This document shows, in pieces, positions 40,215 through 50,978 of a DNA stretch of 64,000 nucleotides. This DNA is from Halopseudomonas oceani. Its GTDB lineage: Bacteria; Pseudomonadota; Gammaproteobacteria; Pseudomonadales; Pseudomonadaceae. The stretch's first letter is position 1, and each line of letters begins with the position of its first letter. The notes under the pieces are model-generated. The model was not told the DNA's origin. It did not search any database and was given only the letters and a program-made list of their open reading frames with translations. The DNA lies in contig NZ_PPSK01000003.1 of NCBI RefSeq assembly GCF_002903165.1, positions 62,001 to 126,000 of the forward strand. Direction: 5' to 3'. The position numbers and the translations under genes were made by a program.

Positions 40215-41516
40215 TCATTGCAAAGTATGTTGCTGCAGAAACTGCTCCGGCTGCCAACCCTCGCGCTTGAGCAGACGATTGAAATCACTGCGCTGCAGGC
40301 GCACATCCAGTTGAGGGCGCCCGTCCTCACACACAGACTCACTCAGCACCGCCCCCACAGCATAGAACTGGGCGCGCAGGCGTGCTTCGGCATACCCCAG
40401 CACAATCTGCTCATGTATCACGTCATCACCAACGCGCTCAGCGATAGCCTGCTGCAGCAAATCCAGCCCCAGCCCCTTCTGGGCAGAGATCCAGACACGC
40501 ACCGCGACACCGTCTTCGTTGCGCTGGATTTGCGGCTCAAACCCGTCAATCAGGTCAATCTTGTTGAAAACCTCAAGCGTCGGCAGCTCAAGCGCACCGA
40601 TCTCGCCGAGCACCACATGAACCTGCTCCATGTTGGCTTCGCGCTCTTCGTCCGCAGCGTCAATCACGTGCAGCAGCAGATCAGCCTGGCTGGACTCCTC
40701 AAGCGTGGCGCGAAAAGCCTCGACCAGCTTATGCGGCAGATGCCGAATAAAACCTACCGTGTCAGCCAGAATTACCGGACCAACATCATTGAGCTCAATC
40801 CGCCGCAGGGTCGGGTCGAGGGTCGCAAACAGCTGATCAGCCGCGTACACCTCGGAGGTAGTCAGAGTATTGAACAGCGTGGACTTGCCCGCGTTGGTAT
40901 AACCCACCAGCGAGACAACAGGAATTTCGGCTCGACGACGGGAACGCCGGGCCTGATCGCGCTGACTGCGAACCTTCTCCAACCGCTTGGTAATCTGCTT
41001 GATGCGAACCCGCAACAGTCGGCGGTCGGTCTCCAACTGGGTTTCACCCGGCCCACGCAAACCGATACCACCTTTCTGGCGTTCAAGGTGAGTCCAACCG
41101 CGAACCAGACGAGTGCTCAGATGGTCGAGCTGGGCCAGCTCAACCTGCAGCTTGCCCTCATGGGTACGAGCGCGCTGCGCAAAAATATCGAGGATCAGGC
41201 CGGTTCGGTCAATCACACGACACTCAAGCTCTCGCTCAAGATTACGCTCCTGGCTGGGCGTCAGAATGTGATTAAAAATAACCAGATCACCTTCACTGGC
41301 CTTCACCAGCGCTCGCAATTCCTCGACCTTTCCAGGACCAATGAGGAATCGCGGCGTCGGCTTGTGACGCGTAATGGTAAGGAAACCTGCATTTTCAGCT
41401 CCGGCAGAACGCACCAGCTCGATGAATTCGTGCGGATCTTCCCGGCGCTGCTCATCTACGCCTTCAAGGTGAACGAGGATCGCACGCTCACCCCCTTCGT
41501 GACGCTCAAAAAACAA
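40215..41516 (-). CDS. hflX: Ribosome-associated GTPase HflX
   Basis: A 433-residue GTPase that splits stalled 70S ribosomes, for example after heat stress. The N-terminal domain is FFERHEGGERAILVHLEG; a helical linker has GGIGLRGPGETQLETDRR; the G domain has VSLVGYTNAGKSTLFNTLT (G1), ILADTVGFIRHLPHKLVEAF (G3) and FNKIDLI (G4). The start is TTG at 41516 with an AGGGGG site; it begins 17 bases after hfq ends. The hfq-hflX-hflK-hflC order is the same as in E. coli. Confidence 0.96.
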   Translation of the reverse strand: MFFERHEGGERAILVHLEGVDEQRREDPHEFIELVRSAGAENAGFLTITRHKPTPRFLIGPGKVEELRALVKASEGDLVIFNHILTPSQERNLERELECRVIDRTGLILDIFAQRARTHEGKLQVELAQLDHLSTRLVRGWTHLERQKGGIGLRGPGETQLETDRRLLRVRIKQITKRLEKVRSQRDQARRSRRRAEIPVVSLVGYTNAGKSTLFNTLTTSEVYAADQLFATLDPTLRRIELNDVGPVILADTVGFIRHLPHKLVEAFRATLEESSQADLLLHVIDAADEEREANMEQVHVVLGEIGALELPTLEVFNKIDLIDGFEPQIQRNEDGVAVRVWISAQKGLGLDLLQQAIAERVGDDVIHEQIVLGYAEARLRAQFYAVGAVLSESVCEDGRPQLDVRLQRSDFNRLLKREGWQPEQFLQQHTLQ

Positions 41517-41533
41517 TCAGGCCCCCTGCATCA

Positions 41534-41788
41534 TCAGGAATTGCCAGCTTCAGCTTCATCTGCACCTGGCTGAGTCGGCAAACGTACCGGGCGACCCGGA
41601 ACGACGGTAGAAATTGCGTGTTTGTAGACCATCTGGCTGACAGTGTTCTTCAGCAGAATGACAAACTGGTCAAAAGATTCGATCTGGCCCTGCAGCTTGA
41701 TGCCGTTAACCAGATAAATGGATACCGGAACACGTTCCTTGCGCAGAACGTTCAGGTAAGGGTCTTGTAGAGAATGCCCTTTTGACAT
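41534..41788 (-). CDS. hfq: RNA chaperone Hfq
   Basis: An 84-residue hexameric Sm-like protein that pairs small RNAs with mRNAs and binds A-rich sequences. The Sm1 segment ([43 protein letters not shown] read in parts) and Sm2 ([15 protein letters not shown]) are complete. The C-terminal tail is short, as in Pseudomonas. AAAGGAG precedes the ATG. miaA lies 133 bases upstream, leaving room for an own promoter. Confidence 0.98.
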   Translation of the reverse strand: MSKGHSLQDPYLNVLRKERVPVSIYLVNGIKLQGQIESFDQFVILLKNTVSQMVYKHAISTVVPGRPVRLPTQPGADEAEAGNS

Positions 41789-41812
41789 TGCCTCACTCCT
41801 TTCATGGAAACC

Positions 41813-41842
41813 GTATAATTTTTACGCATCATAACAATGCAA
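41813..41842 (-). promoter_or_regulatory. Possible hfq promoter
   Basis: On the minus strand TTGCAT (41842-41837) and TTATAC (41818-41813) are 18 bases apart, about 25 bases before the hfq start codon. The -10 match is modest. E. coli also has promoters inside miaA and before hfq. Confidence 0.35.
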
Positions 41843-41921
41843 TTTGGCCGGCCTGTCCATTATCCGAAAGACGAGCAGGCTTGTACCGCGCACAGACTAA
41901 GGGCTGGCGGAAGCGTCAGGA

Positions 41922-42914
41922 CTATATTGCGACGGCTTCCAGCACTTTCAAGGCCCGCTCAAACCTTTTCGGATCAAGACTGTCGAGCCATTCAATCGGC
42001 GCATGCCAGCCACGCAACCAGGTGAACTGCCGCTTGGCCAGTTGGCGCGTCGCGATGATTCCGCGCTCGCGCATTTGCTCGTAATCAAGCCGACCATCCA
42101 GATAATCCCAGACCTGCCGGTAACCGACCGCACGAATGGAGGGCATACTGACATCCAGATCCCCTCTCGCGTGCAACGCTTCGACCTCTGAAATCAGCCC
42201 TTGTTGCAACATCAGCGAAAAACGCTCGGCAATTCTTTGATGCAGAACCGAACGCTCCTGCGGCGCGACCGCCAGATAGCGCACAGTATAAGGTAAAACA
42301 CCGCTCTCCGGCGCCTGTCCTGAGGCTTTTTCTGCGTGCTGACGTCGGTGCCATTCACTCAGTGTAATACCGCTGCTGAGAAATACCTCATACGCTCGCT
42401 GAATACGTTGCGGATCGTTCGGATGGATGCGCGCACCGGCCTCTGGATCAGCAGCCGCCATTGCCTTATGAACAGCCTCCCAGCCCTGCTCCTGCGCCAA
42501 CGCTTCTATTCGCGCACGAACAGCCGGATCAGCCGAGGGCATGACCGCCAGACCGCCCATCAGCGCCTTGAAATAGAGCATGGTCCCGCCGACCAGCACG
42601 GGCACCTTGCCCCGCGCGGTAATGTCCCGGATCAGCGCCAGCGCGTCATCGCGGAAACGCGCCGCAGAATAGGGCTCAGCAGGATCGAGTATGTCAATCA
42701 GGTGATGGGGATAACGGGCAAGAGTCTCGGCGTCGGGCTTGGCAGCGCCGATATTCATGCCGCGATACACCAGCACGGAATCAACACTGACCAGCTCACA
42801 GGGAAAGCGATCAAACAGATGCATCGCCAGGTCGGTCTTGCCGGACGCTGTCGGCCCCATAAGACAAATCAGCGGCGGACGTTCAGGTGTCGCCGGACCA
42901 GCCAGCCGCGCCAT
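41922..42914 (-). CDS. miaA: tRNA dimethylallyltransferase
   Basis: A 330-residue enzyme that adds a dimethylallyl group to A37 of tRNAs reading codons with U first. [18 protein letters not shown] is the P-loop, followed by [47 protein letters not shown] and the end [12 protein letters not shown]. The ATG at 42914 is two bases from the mutL stop. The frame is open 26 codons further up, but those overlap mutL and are not conserved. Confidence 0.97.
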   Translation of the reverse strand: MARLAGPATPERPPLICLMGPTASGKTDLAMHLFDRFPCELVSVDSVLVYRGMNIGAAKPDAETLARYPHHLIDILDPAEPYSAARFRDDALALIRDITARGKVPVLVGGTMLYFKALMGGLAVMPSADPAVRARIEALAQEQGWEAVHKAMAAADPEAGARIHPNDPQRIQRAYEVFLSSGITLSEWHRRQHAEKASGQAPESGVLPYTVRYLAVAPQERSVLHQRIAERFSLMLQQGLISEVEALHARGDLDVSMPSIRAVGYRQVWDYLDGRLDYEQMRERGIIATRQLAKRQFTWLRGWHAPIEWLDSLDPKRFERALKVLEAVAI

Positions 42915-42916
42915 GC

Positions 42917-44782
42917 TCAACGCCCTCGCAGGAACAGCTTGTCCAGCTCGGCCATGCTCAACTGAGTCCAGGTTGGGCGTCCATGATTGCACTGCCCACT
43001 CCGCTCAGTCTGCTCCATATCACGCAACAATCCATTCATCTCCGCCAGTGTCAGGCGCCGATTGGCGCGCACAGAGCCATGGCAGGCCATGGTCGCGAGC
43101 AACTCATTAAGGTGCGCCTGGATGCGGTCGCTGGTGCCGTACTCCAGCAGATCGCTCAGCACATCGCGCACCAGTTGCTCCGCGTCGGCCTGCCGCAACA
43201 ACGCTGGTATCTCGCGAATGGCCAGCGATTCGGGGCCCATACGCTGCAAGGACATTCCCAAACGAGTGAACCACTCGGCATGCTCATCAGCGCAATCGGC
43301 CTCACGCTGGCTCACCGCCAGGGTTTCCGGAACCAGCAATGGCTGACTGCGCAGCCCCTCCTGGTCCATCGCCAGCTTTAACCGCTCATAAGTAATCCGC
43401 TCATGGGCGGCATGCATATCCACTACCACCAGACCGAGCGCATTCTCAGAGAGAATGTAAACCCCATGTAATTGTGCAACCGCATAACCCAGCGGCGGAA
43501 TCTCGTCGTCCTTCGACGCCTCTGGCAGACCTGCGCTGACCGACCCAACACCGTACAGGCCTGCATAGGCCGCACCAGTACCTGCGGGCGGCGCCTGCAA
43601 CGGTGAGTGGGGCGACCTGTCACCGGCATCCCAGCGCGCAGGCGGCTCGTTCAGCGCCATACGCTGCTGACCAGAGAACACACCGGTATCGATCCCACTT
43701 GCGGCAGGCTGCGCCTGCAGCGGATTCAACGCCGGAGCAACAGCGGCCTCGCCATCTTCCCCATCCACCTGATCGCCCGGACGCTGATCCGCCAGCGCGC
43801 GGTACAAGGTGCTGAACAGAAAGTCATGCACCATCCGGCCATCACGGAAGCGAACCTCATGCTTGGTCGGATGCACATTCACATCCACCACAGCGGGGTC
43901 CAGCTCCATAAACAGAACAAAGGTCGGATGACGACCGTTGAACAGCACATCGCGATAAGCCTGACGCACAGCGTGCACTACCAGCTTGTCGCGAATCATC
44001 CTGCCGTTAACGAAGAAATACTGCAGATCAGCCTGGCTGCGCGAAAACGTCGGCAACCCAACCCAGCCCCATAACCGCAAGCCACTGCGCTCATGGTCGA
44101 TGAATCGTGATTGCTCGACGAACGCCGGACCACACACCGTCGCAACGCGACGACGCGCTTCCTGCTCGGTGCGGGCGGGCGGCAGACTGAACACCGGCCG
44201 ACCGTTATGACGCAGATTGAAACCGACATCAAAACGTGACAACGCCAGCCGCTTGACCACCTCCTCGAGATGGGAAAACTCGGTCTTTTCGGTGCGCAGA
44301 AACTTGCGCCGGGCTGGCGTATTGAAAAACAGGTCACGCACTTCAACGGTCGTGCCCTGAGGGTGCGCTGCAGGCCGGATGTTCGGGGCCATGTCGCGCC
44401 CCTCGGTTTCAACCTGCCAAGCCTGGTCTGCCCCGGCAGGACACGAAGTCAGCGTCAACCGGGAGACCGAACTGACCGAGGCCAGCGCTTCGCCGCGAAA
44501 CCCCAGAGTTGCAACCTTTTCCAGATCGTCCAGGTCACGGATCTTGCTGGTGGCATGACGGGACAATGCCAGCGGCAAGTCATCCTGCTCAATTCCTGAA
44601 CCATCATCGCGTACGCGCAGCAGCTTGACGCCCGCTTGCTCGACGTCGATATCCACGCGCGTGGCGCCTGCATCAAGGCTGTTTTCAAGCAATTCCTTGA
44701 TAACCGAGGCAGGACGCTCAACAACTTCACCAGCCGCGATCTGGTTAGCCAGACGCGGGCTCAATAATTGAATTCGGGACAT
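42917..44782 (-). CDS. mutL: DNA mismatch repair protein MutL
   Basis: A 621-residue mismatch repair ATPase. The GHKL domain has [37 protein letters not shown] and [10 protein letters not shown]. The C-terminal dimerisation domain carries [12 protein letters not shown], which fits the endonuclease motif DQHA-x2-E-x4-E with Met for Gln, as I recall for P. aeruginosa MutL. That form nicks DNA, unlike E. coli MutL. The variable linker is about residues 335-420. The ATG at 44782 is one base after the amiB stop; the longer frame upstream is a shadow within amiB. Confidence 0.97.
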   Translation of the reverse strand: MSRIQLLSPRLANQIAAGEVVERPASVIKELLENSLDAGATRVDIDVEQAGVKLLRVRDDGSGIEQDDLPLALSRHATSKIRDLDDLEKVATLGFRGEALASVSSVSRLTLTSCPAGADQAWQVETEGRDMAPNIRPAAHPQGTTVEVRDLFFNTPARRKFLRTEKTEFSHLEEVVKRLALSRFDVGFNLRHNGRPVFSLPPARTEQEARRRVATVCGPAFVEQSRFIDHERSGLRLWGWVGLPTFSRSQADLQYFFVNGRMIRDKLVVHAVRQAYRDVLFNGRHPTFVLFMELDPAVVDVNVHPTKHEVRFRDGRMVHDFLFSTLYRALADQRPGDQVDGEDGEAAVAPALNPLQAQPAASGIDTGVFSGQQRMALNEPPARWDAGDRSPHSPLQAPPAGTGAAYAGLYGVGSVSAGLPEASKDDEIPPLGYAVAQLHGVYILSENALGLVVVDMHAAHERITYERLKLAMDQEGLRSQPLLVPETLAVSQREADCADEHAEWFTRLGMSLQRMGPESLAIREIPALLRQADAEQLVRDVLSDLLEYGTSDRIQAHLNELLATMACHGSVRANRRLTLAEMNGLLRDMEQTERSGQCNHGRPTWTQLSMAELDKLFLRGR

Positions 44783-44783
44783 A

Positions 44784-46205
44784 TCAGCGTTCGTTCTGGA
44801 CCAGCATGCTGCTGGCCGGCACCTTGAGCACCTGGCCAACCCGGATCTGATCAGTAGAAAGGTCATTGGCCGCGCGCAGACTTGCCAGCGAGACCTGATA
44901 GATGTTGGCGATCATCGAAAGGCTGTCACCGCGGCGTACCGTATGCTCACGGGGGCCCTGCGCCAGCTGACCACTCGCTTTGAGTGCAGCAATACGGGTT
45001 CCCGGCGGTGGGTTGCGATGGAAATAGCCTCTAAGCCCGGTATAGATGGCCCGTGCCATGGCCTGCTGATGACTGCGAGTCACCAGCTTGCGCGCCTCGC
45101 CAGGATTCGAAATAAAGCCGGTCTCAACCAGAATCGATGGGATATCTGGTGATTTCAGCACCATGAAACCGGCCTGTTCCACACGTGACTTGTGCAGACG
45201 ATTCACCTGACCGACAGACGAAAGCACTTGCTGCCCCGCATCCAGGCTCGCCGACAGGGTTGCCGTCATCGACAAATCAAGCAGCACACTGGCAAGCACC
45301 TGATCCTTGTTATCGAGGCTCACCCCACCGACACCGCCGATCAAGTCGGAACGGTTTTCCCGATCAGCCAGCAGGCGTGCCGTCTCCGAGGTTGCCCCAC
45401 GATCAGACAGGGCGAACACGGACGCACCGTTGGCACTCGACCGGGTAAAGGCATCGGCATGGATCGAGACAAACATATCTGCGTTGTGCTGACGAGCAAT
45501 CTCCGTGCGCCGGCGCAGGGGGATGAAATAATCCCCGGTCCGCACCAGCTCTCCCCGGAAACCCGGCTCGGCGTCAATCAGGCGCTTGAGATCACGGGCA
45601 ATAGCCAGCACGACTTCCTTCTCACGCGCTCCGCCATAGCCAATGGCGCCCGGGTCCTCACCACCGTGACCGGCATCAATTGCCACCACAATATCTCGGC
45701 TGCCAGCCTCTGCTGCCGAGCGAGTCGACGTCTGCGGCAACGGTGTTGCAGAAGGGGCAGCTGGTTGCGGCAAGGAAGCCGATGGCCGCGTCTGGTCGTA
45801 CAGATCAACCACCAGACGATCCCCATACTGCTGGTTGGGCGGCAACACAAAGCTTTTGGGGTTGACCTGCTCGGAAAGGTCAAGCACCACACGCAGTCCG
45901 TCGCCGTCACGGGGGGCAGCCCGCAAGCCCCGCAGCGGCGTGTTCTCCAACGGCAGCTCACTGGTATCGGCCACCAGACGTGCGTTGCTGATGTCGATGA
46001 CGATGCGTTCGGGGTTGGACAGAGTGAACAGGGTGTGCTCGGCAGGCCCACTTAAATCAAACACCAACCGAGTATTGTCGGGTGCCCGCCAGAGACGGAC
46101 ACTTTTGATGTCCGCAGCCTGCACAAAGGACGACAGCAGCCCCAGCAGCGCAGCCACTGCGCCCAGCCGGGCAAGACGCCCCTTCCTCACGCTTGTGCGT
46201 ATCAC
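44784..46205 (-). CDS. amiB: N-acetylmuramoyl-L-alanine amidase AmiB/AmiC-type
   Basis: A periplasmic amidase of about 473 residues that cuts the peptide from peptidoglycan during septum splitting. After a signal peptide ending SSFVQA, an AMIN domain (about 30-140, [19 protein letters not shown]) targets the septum. The Amidase_3 domain has the zinc ligands in [26 protein letters not shown] and FVSIHADAF, and the catalytic Glu in [12 protein letters not shown] LysM repeat ends it ([19 protein letters not shown]). Two GTG starts are possible: 46205, with GAAGG five bases before it, is preferred over 46217, which has no well-placed ribosome site. Either way it overlaps or abuts tsaE. Confidence 0.94.
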   Translation of the reverse strand: MIRTSVRKGRLARLGAVAALLGLLSSFVQAADIKSVRLWRAPDNTRLVFDLSGPAEHTLFTLSNPERIVIDISNARLVADTSELPLENTPLRGLRAAPRDGDGLRVVLDLSEQVNPKSFVLPPNQQYGDRLVVDLYDQTRPSASLPQPAAPSATPLPQTSTRSAAEAGSRDIVVAIDAGHGGEDPGAIGYGGAREKEVVLAIARDLKRLIDAEPGFRGELVRTGDYFIPLRRRTEIARQHNADMFVSIHADAFTRSSANGASVFALSDRGATSETARLLADRENRSDLIGGVGGVSLDNKDQVLASVLLDLSMTATLSASLDAGQQVLSSVGQVNRLHKSRVEQAGFMVLKSPDIPSILVETGFISNPGEARKLVTRSHQQAMARAIYTGLRGYFHRNPPPGTRIAALKASGQLAQGPREHTVRRGDSLSMIANIYQVSLASLRAANDLSTDQIRVGQVLKVPASSMLVQNER

Positions 46206-46206
46206 G

Positions 46207-46680
46207 CTAGCCTTCACTCCGCATCTGTTGAATCCGTTGACACGTCATTTCCCCGTGTGAAGTCTCACCGGTCAATGTCAGACGCCGCCCGTCGCCCACG
46301 GCATCAATGGTAATCGTCAGGTCCGGTCTTGGCAAAACTCCCCGCCCCTTCTCCGGCCATTCAATGAGGCAGAGGTTTTCCCCGTCAAAATAGTCGCGAA
46401 CGCCGAGAAACTCCAGCTCCTCGGGACTGGCAAGACGATATAAATCAAAGTGATAGACGTTGGCACAGGCAAGCTCGTAGGGCTCCACCAAAGTATAGGT
46501 GGGGCTTTTTACCGGTCCCTGCTGGCCAAGTGAGCGAATGATACCGCGACTCAGCGTGGTCTTGCCCATCCCCAGATTGCCATCCAGGTAGACAACACCA
46601 TGCCCCTGCAAGGCGCTGGCAATATCACCACCCAACGCCGTCATCGCCTCTTCGCCAACTGCATGCAACTCCAGCCTCAT
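46207..46680 (-). CDS. tsaE: tRNA threonylcarbamoyladenosine biosynthesis ATPase TsaE
   Basis: A 157-residue P-loop protein that helps TsaB-TsaD make t6A37 in tRNAs reading ANN codons. The P-loop is LDGNLGMGKTTLSRGII; then KSPTYTLVEPYE, YHFDLYRLASPEELEFLG and LCLIEWPEKG are typical. Its ATG overlaps the nnrD stop in ATGA, and amiB begins at its stop codon, so translation of nnrD-tsaE-amiB is coupled. Confidence 0.96.
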   Translation of the reverse strand: MRLELHAVGEEAMTALGGDIASALQGHGVVYLDGNLGMGKTTLSRGIIRSLGQQGPVKSPTYTLVEPYELACANVYHFDLYRLASPEELEFLGVRDYFDGENLCLIEWPEKGRGVLPRPDLTITIDAVGDGRRLTLTGETSHGEMTCQRIQQMRSEG

Positions 46681-48179
46681 TCGACTCCCCGCTGATTCAA
46701 TACCCTGCGAATGGCAGGCATCATGTCGCCGGCCCTGATACCCACCTCGCCGCCGCTCAAGGCCAACATGTCGCCTGCCAGCGCGTGAACCAGCACAGCA
46801 TACCGCGCCGCCTGCTCGGCGGGAACGCGCTGGGCCAGCAGCGCCCCCAGCAACCCGGAGAGCACATCGCCCATACCTCCGACTGCCATCCCCGGATTGC
46901 CCGCCCCACAGACCGCGGGCAACTGCCCCATCGCCACCGGACTGGCAACCAGCGAGCCCACCCCCTTAAGAACCGCATGACAGCCGAGAGGTTCGATCAA
47001 ACGCTGCACCGCGTCGAGGCGATCGCTCTGCACCGCGCCAGTTGAGCAACCCAGCAAACGCGCAGCTTCAGCCGGATGCGGCGTAATGACGGTGTTTGCA
47101 CCCAGAGTGAGCGGCCCTGAGCGTTGAGCCAGCAGATTCAGCGCATCGGCATCCAGTACCCGGGGCAACGCTGCTTCCAGGCACGCTGACAGCATTTCCT
47201 CCGCCCAGCCAGTGCGCCCCAACCCAGGCCCCACCACCAGCGCATCCGCCGTCGCCAGCAGTGGCGCCAGCTCCTTAACGCTCGCGACGGCCCTCACCAT
47301 CACTTCAGGGCTCCGCGCCAGCAACGGCGCAACGTGCTCAGCGCAGGTCGCCACGCTAACCTTGCCGGCGCCGCTGCATAACGCCGCTTCCGCCGCCAGC
47401 ATGATTGCACCACCCATGCCCGGCCCACCGCCGACCAGCAGCAGATGACCGAAGCTCCCCTTGTGCGCCGACCGTGTCCGCGCCGGCAAGCACCCTCGCC
47501 AGCGCTCCAACTGCAACAATTCCAGCGACCCCGGCACCTCTTCTGGCAGCGGCTCGGCTAACGCCGCGTAAATCAGTTCGCCACAAAAATCCGGCCCCAG
47601 CGCGGTCAACAAACCAAGCTTCAGGGTAATAAAAGTAACCGTGGCATCAGCCTGAACCGCGGCGCCCAGAGGGACGCCGCGATCCGCATCCAGCCCGCTG
47701 GGCACGTCAATGGCAAGCACCGGACACGCCGTATTGTTTATCGCGGCTATCGCCTCAGCGAAGTGCGCGCGCACCGCCCCGGTCAGCCCGGTGCCTAGCA
47801 GCGCATCCACTACCACGCCATCAAGAACCACATCCGGCGTCCATGCCAGAACCGAAACACCTGCCTGTTGCGCCTGCTGCCAGGCGATAGCAGCATCACC
47901 AGTTAGTCGCTCTGGCGGCGACAGCGTCCACACGTGCACACGCCAGCCCTCAGCAAGGGCAAGGCGGGCCAGCAGGTAGCCGTCACCCGCGTTGTTGCCC
48001 GCGCCACACAAGACCGTGACACATCCGACATCGGGCCAACGGGCCAGCAGTGCCTGCCAGGCCGCCTGCGCAGCACGCTCCATTAGCTCAATTCCGGCAA
48101 TCCCCGAGGAAATCAGGGCAGCGTCCATCTGCCGGGTCTGCTGACGGGAATGGACCCTGAATGGCATCGGATCGGACAT
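46677..48179 (-). CDS. nnrD: Bifunctional NAD(P)HX epimerase / dehydratase
   Basis: A 500-residue two-domain repair enzyme (YjeF) for hydrated NAD(P)H. The N-terminal epimerase (about 10-215) has VTVLCGAGNNAGDGYLLARLA and VLAIDVPSGLDADRG. The C-terminal ADP-dependent dehydratase (about 225-495) has GHLLLVGGGPGMGGAIMLAAEAA read in parts, VVGPGLGRTGWAEE, NTVITPHPAEAARLLG and NPGMAVGGMGDVLSGLLGALL. The ATG at 48179 has GGAG before it; the frame open to 48467 overlaps queG and is not conserved. It heads the superoperon running to hflC. Confidence 0.95.
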   Translation of the reverse strand: MSDPMPFRVHSRQQTRQMDAALISSGIAGIELMERAAQAAWQALLARWPDVGCVTVLCGAGNNAGDGYLLARLALAEGWRVHVWTLSPPERLTGDAAIAWQQAQQAGVSVLAWTPDVVLDGVVVDALLGTGLTGAVRAHFAEAIAAINNTACPVLAIDVPSGLDADRGVPLGAAVQADATVTFITLKLGLLTALGPDFCGELIYAALAEPLPEEVPGSLELLQLERWRGCLPARTRSAHKGSFGHLLLVGGGPGMGGAIMLAAEAALCSGAGKVSVATCAEHVAPLLARSPEVMVRAVASVKELAPLLATADALVVGPGLGRTGWAEEMLSACLEAALPRVLDADALNLLAQRSGPLTLGANTVITPHPAEAARLLGCSTGAVQSDRLDAVQRLIEPLGCHAVLKGVGSLVASPVAMGQLPAVCGAGNPGMAVGGMGDVLSGLLGALLAQRVPAEQAARYAVLVHALAGDMLALSGGEVGIRAGDMMPAIRRVLNQRGVE

Positions 48180-48210
48180 CGATAGGCTCCTGCACGGGTT
48201 GTCTGGCACA

Positions 48211-48216
48211 ATTATA
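48211..48216 (-). promoter_or_regulatory. -10 element of a possible nnrD promoter
   Basis: A perfect TATAAT on the minus strand, 32 bases before the nnrD start in the 69-base gap to the divergent queG. No good -35 hexamer was found at 16-18 bases. Confidence 0.35.
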
Positions 48217-48248
48217 CGGGAATCCTGCCACCCAGCCCCAGCAACCAC

Positions 48249-49310
48249 ATGCCCGATACCGCAAACTACCAAGCCATCGCCGACCAGATTCGCGCCCTTG
48301 CCGGCGAGCTGGGGTTCCAACAGCTGGGTATCGCCGCTCCCGATATCGGTGATCACGAAGAATGGCTCCAGCGCTGGCTGGCGGCCGGATATCACGGTGA
48401 GATGGAATGGATGGCCAGCCACGGCACCAAGCGCACCAGGCCGGCAGAGCTGGTTCCCGGCACTCAACGGGTCATTTCAGTGCGCATGGACTATCTGCCG
48501 GCAGACAGCGCTATGACCAAGCGTCTGGCCAACCGTGATAGTGCTTATATATCCCGCTATGCGCTGGGACGCGACTACCACAAACTGATTCGTCGACGAC
48601 TGCAACAACTGGCTGACCGCATCCAAAACCTAATTGGGCCGTTCGGCTACCGCGCCTTTGTCGACAGTGCACCGGTCATGGAACGCGCCCTAGCCACGCG
48701 CTCCGGTCTGGGCTGGATTGGCAAGAACACCATGCTGATCAACCGCAAGGCCGGTAGCTACTTTTTCCTCGGCGAGCTGTATACCGATCTGCCGCTACCG
48801 CTTGATAAGCCTCAGCAGACCGAACATTGCGGCAAATGCACGGCCTGCCTTGAACGCTGCCCTACCGACGCGTTCGTCGGACCGCATCTGTTGGACGCTC
48901 GACGCTGCATCTCATACCTGACAATCGAGCTGAAAGGCGCGATTCCCGAGCAACTGCGCCCCCTCATGGGAAACCGGGTGTTCGGATGCGATGACTGCCA
49001 ACTGGTCTGCCCCTGGAACCGTTTTGCCAAGGCGACGACGGAATCGGACTTCAGCCCTCGCCACCAGCTGGATCAGGCCGATCTGGTTGAGCTGTTCAGC
49101 TGGGACGAAGACACCTTCCTGCAGCGCACCGAAGGCTCCCCGATTCGCCGGATCGGTCACGAGCGCTGGTTGCGCAACCTGGCGGTAGGCCTCGGTAACG
49201 CCACCACCAGTATTCCCGTGATCGAGACCCTCAAGCGGCGTCGCAACGATCCGTCAGAGCTGGTACGCGAACATGTAGCCTGGGCACTGCGGCAACACGG
49301 CGTTGCCTGA
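48249..49310 (+). CDS. queG: Epoxyqueuosine reductase QueG
   Basis: A 353-residue cobalamin- and iron-sulfur-dependent enzyme for the last step of queuosine synthesis in tRNA. It has ALGRDYHKLIRRRLQQLA, FVDSAPVMERALATRSGLGWIGKNT read in parts, two [4Fe-4S] binding segments (CGKCTACLERCPTDAF and CDDCQLVCPWN), and a C-terminal HEAT-like repeat (RRNDPSELVREHVAWALRQH). It is divergent from nnrD and convergent with orn, four bases away. Confidence 0.96.
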   Translation: MPDTANYQAIADQIRALAGELGFQQLGIAAPDIGDHEEWLQRWLAAGYHGEMEWMASHGTKRTRPAELVPGTQRVISVRMDYLPADSAMTKRLANRDSAYISRYALGRDYHKLIRRRLQQLADRIQNLIGPFGYRAFVDSAPVMERALATRSGLGWIGKNTMLINRKAGSYFFLGELYTDLPLPLDKPQQTEHCGKCTACLERCPTDAFVGPHLLDARRCISYLTIELKGAIPEQLRPLMGNRVFGCDDCQLVCPWNRFAKATTESDFSPRHQLDQADLVELFSWDEDTFLQRTEGSPIRRIGHERWLRNLAVGLGNATTSIPVIETLKRRRNDPSELVREHVAWALRQHGVA

Positions 49311-49314
49311 TCCC

Positions 49315-49857
49315 TCAGAACCGGATGAAATGCTCGCGGTAGTGCTGCAACTCGGCAATGGAATCACGAATATCGTCCATAGCCAGATGACTGCTCTGTT
49401 TCTTGAAGCCGTTCTTTACCTCTGGAGCCCAGCGCGCCGCCAACTCCTTGAGGGTTGAGACATCCAGATTGCGGTAATGAAAGAACTTTTCCAGCGCCGG
49501 CATGCCGCGATAAAGGAAGCGGCGGTCCTGGCAGATACTGTTGCCGCACATCGGTGATTTACCCGCGGGCACCCAGCTGGACAGAAACTCAATGGTCTGC
49601 TGCTCAGCATCAGCCAGGCTGATCTTGCTGTCCCGCACCCGCTGGGTCAGGCCAGACTGCCCATGCTGACGGGTATTCCACTCGTCCATGCCATCAAGCA
49701 AAGCGTCTGGCTGCTTGATGGCCAACGAGGGGCCCTCGGCCAGTACATTGAGCTCGGCGTCGGTCACAATCGTGGCAATTTCGATGATCACGTCGTTATC
49801 AGGATCCAGGCCAGTCATTTCCAGGTCGATCCAGATCAGGTTGTCGGGGTGTTGCAT
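49315..49857 (-). CDS. orn: Oligoribonuclease
   Basis: A 180-residue DEDDh exonuclease that finishes RNA decay by cleaving dinucleotides; in Pseudomonas it also removes pGpG, the product of c-di-GMP breakdown. The motifs are [12 protein letters not shown] (first Asp/Glu), [17 protein letters not shown] (second Asp) and [14 protein letters not shown] with the catalytic His and last Asp. Divergent from rsgA across 91 bases. Confidence 0.98.
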   Translation of the reverse strand: MQHPDNLIWIDLEMTGLDPDNDVIIEIATIVTDAELNVLAEGPSLAIKQPDALLDGMDEWNTRQHGQSGLTQRVRDSKISLADAEQQTIEFLSSWVPAGKSPMCGNSICQDRRFLYRGMPALEKFFHYRNLDVSTLKELAARWAPEVKNGFKKQSSHLAMDDIRDSIAELQHYREHFIRF

Positions 49858-49948
49858 GGGAGCTCCTGCATGGGTGTGGGACGCGCGAAACGCACAATGT
49901 CTGCAGTATAACTGCTAAACTGCCGCCGATTATTCAGACTCCGAGTCC

Positions 49949-50971
49949 ATGGCCAAACGAAACCTTAGTCGCCGCCAAAACTGGCGCATCCAGAAGATCC
50001 AGGACGAGCGCGCCGCGCGCGCCGACCGCCGCGCCGAACGAGCAGAGGAAAGCCTGGTCGGTGGCGACCTTGGCAGCGAGCAGCCGGGTCTGGTGATTGC
50101 ACACTTTGGCGTACAGGTTGACGTCGAAGCCACCAGCGGCGAGCTGGCAGGCCAGATTCGCCGTTGCTATCGCCGTGCCAATCTACCTGCACTGGTTACT
50201 GGCGACCGAGTCGTCTGGCGCCCAGACAACCAGCAAGGTGGTGTCATTGTCGCCCAGCAGGAGCGCCAGACCGAGCTTTGCCGCCCGGACCAGCGCGGCC
50301 AGTTGAAGCCGGTAGCCGCCAATGTTGACCGACTGATCATCGTCTTTGCGCCACTGCCCACGCCGTACACCAACCTGATTGACCGCTATCTGGTCGCAGC
50401 CGAGCAGGCTGACATTGAACCACTGCTGGTAATGAACAAATCGGACCTGCTGAAAACCAGCCCTAACCCGGAACTGCTGCAATGGCTGGATGACTACAGC
50501 CGACTGGGGTACCGCACGCTGCTACTGTCGGCGGGCGAAGGGGACGGTCTGGACAACCTGCGAGCAGAACTGAAGGACCATACCAGCGTGTTCGTTGGCC
50601 AGTCCGGGGTTGGCAAGTCGTCATTAATCAACGCGCTACTACCCGGTCAGGACCTGCGCGTCGGCGCTCTGTCGGAAAGTACTGGCAAGGGCACCCACAC
50701 CACCACCACCGCGAAGCTGTTTCATTTCCCGGCGGGCGGTGACCTGATCGACTCGCCCGGCATCCGTGAATTCGGCCTGACACACATCTCACACGATGAA
50801 CTGCTCGAAGGCTTTATCGAATTTCGGCCATTCCTGGGCCATTGCCGCTTCCGCGACTGCCAGCACCTGCACGAACCGGGTTGCGCGTTGCTTCAAGCGG
50901 TTGAAGCAGGTGACATCTCAGCGATCCGCATGAGCAGCTATCGCCACATCCTCTCAACCCTTGCCAACTGA
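49949..50971 (+). CDS. rsgA: Ribosome small subunit GTPase RsgA
   Basis: A 340-residue circularly permuted GTPase for late 30S subunit maturation. After a basic N-terminus ([21 protein letters not shown] read in parts) comes an OB fold, then G4 (MNKSDLL) before G1 ([17 protein letters not shown]) and G3 ([10 protein letters not shown]), the permuted order. The zinc-binding tail has [14 protein letters not shown]. It ends seven bases from the convergent motB. Confidence 0.97.
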   Translation: MAKRNLSRRQNWRIQKIQDERAARADRRAERAEESLVGGDLGSEQPGLVIAHFGVQVDVEATSGELAGQIRRCYRRANLPALVTGDRVVWRPDNQQGGVIVAQQERQTELCRPDQRGQLKPVAANVDRLIIVFAPLPTPYTNLIDRYLVAAEQADIEPLLVMNKSDLLKTSPNPELLQWLDDYSRLGYRTLLLSAGEGDGLDNLRAELKDHTSVFVGQSGVGKSSLINALLPGQDLRVGALSESTGKGTHTTTTAKLFHFPAGGDLIDSPGIREFGLTHISHDELLEGFIEFRPFLGHCRFRDCQHLHEPGCALLQAVEAGDISAIRMSSYRHILSTLAN

Positions 50972-50978
50972 GGCGTCC

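Noticed and set aside
40218-41573. 451-codon plus-strand open frame opposite hflX
   Set aside because: Antisense to hflX and the hfq end; no ribosome site or conserved motif.
41782-41819. Perfect TTGACA and TATAAT on the plus strand at the hfq start
   Set aside because: The two hexamers are 26 bases apart, far from the 16-18 needed, and no plus-strand gene follows. The TTGACA is part of the hfq start region.
42914-44866. Longer N-termini for miaA and mutL
   Set aside because: The extra codons overlap the neighbouring genes in another frame and do not match family starts; the internal ATGs sit one or two bases from the upstream stop codons, as in a coupled operon.
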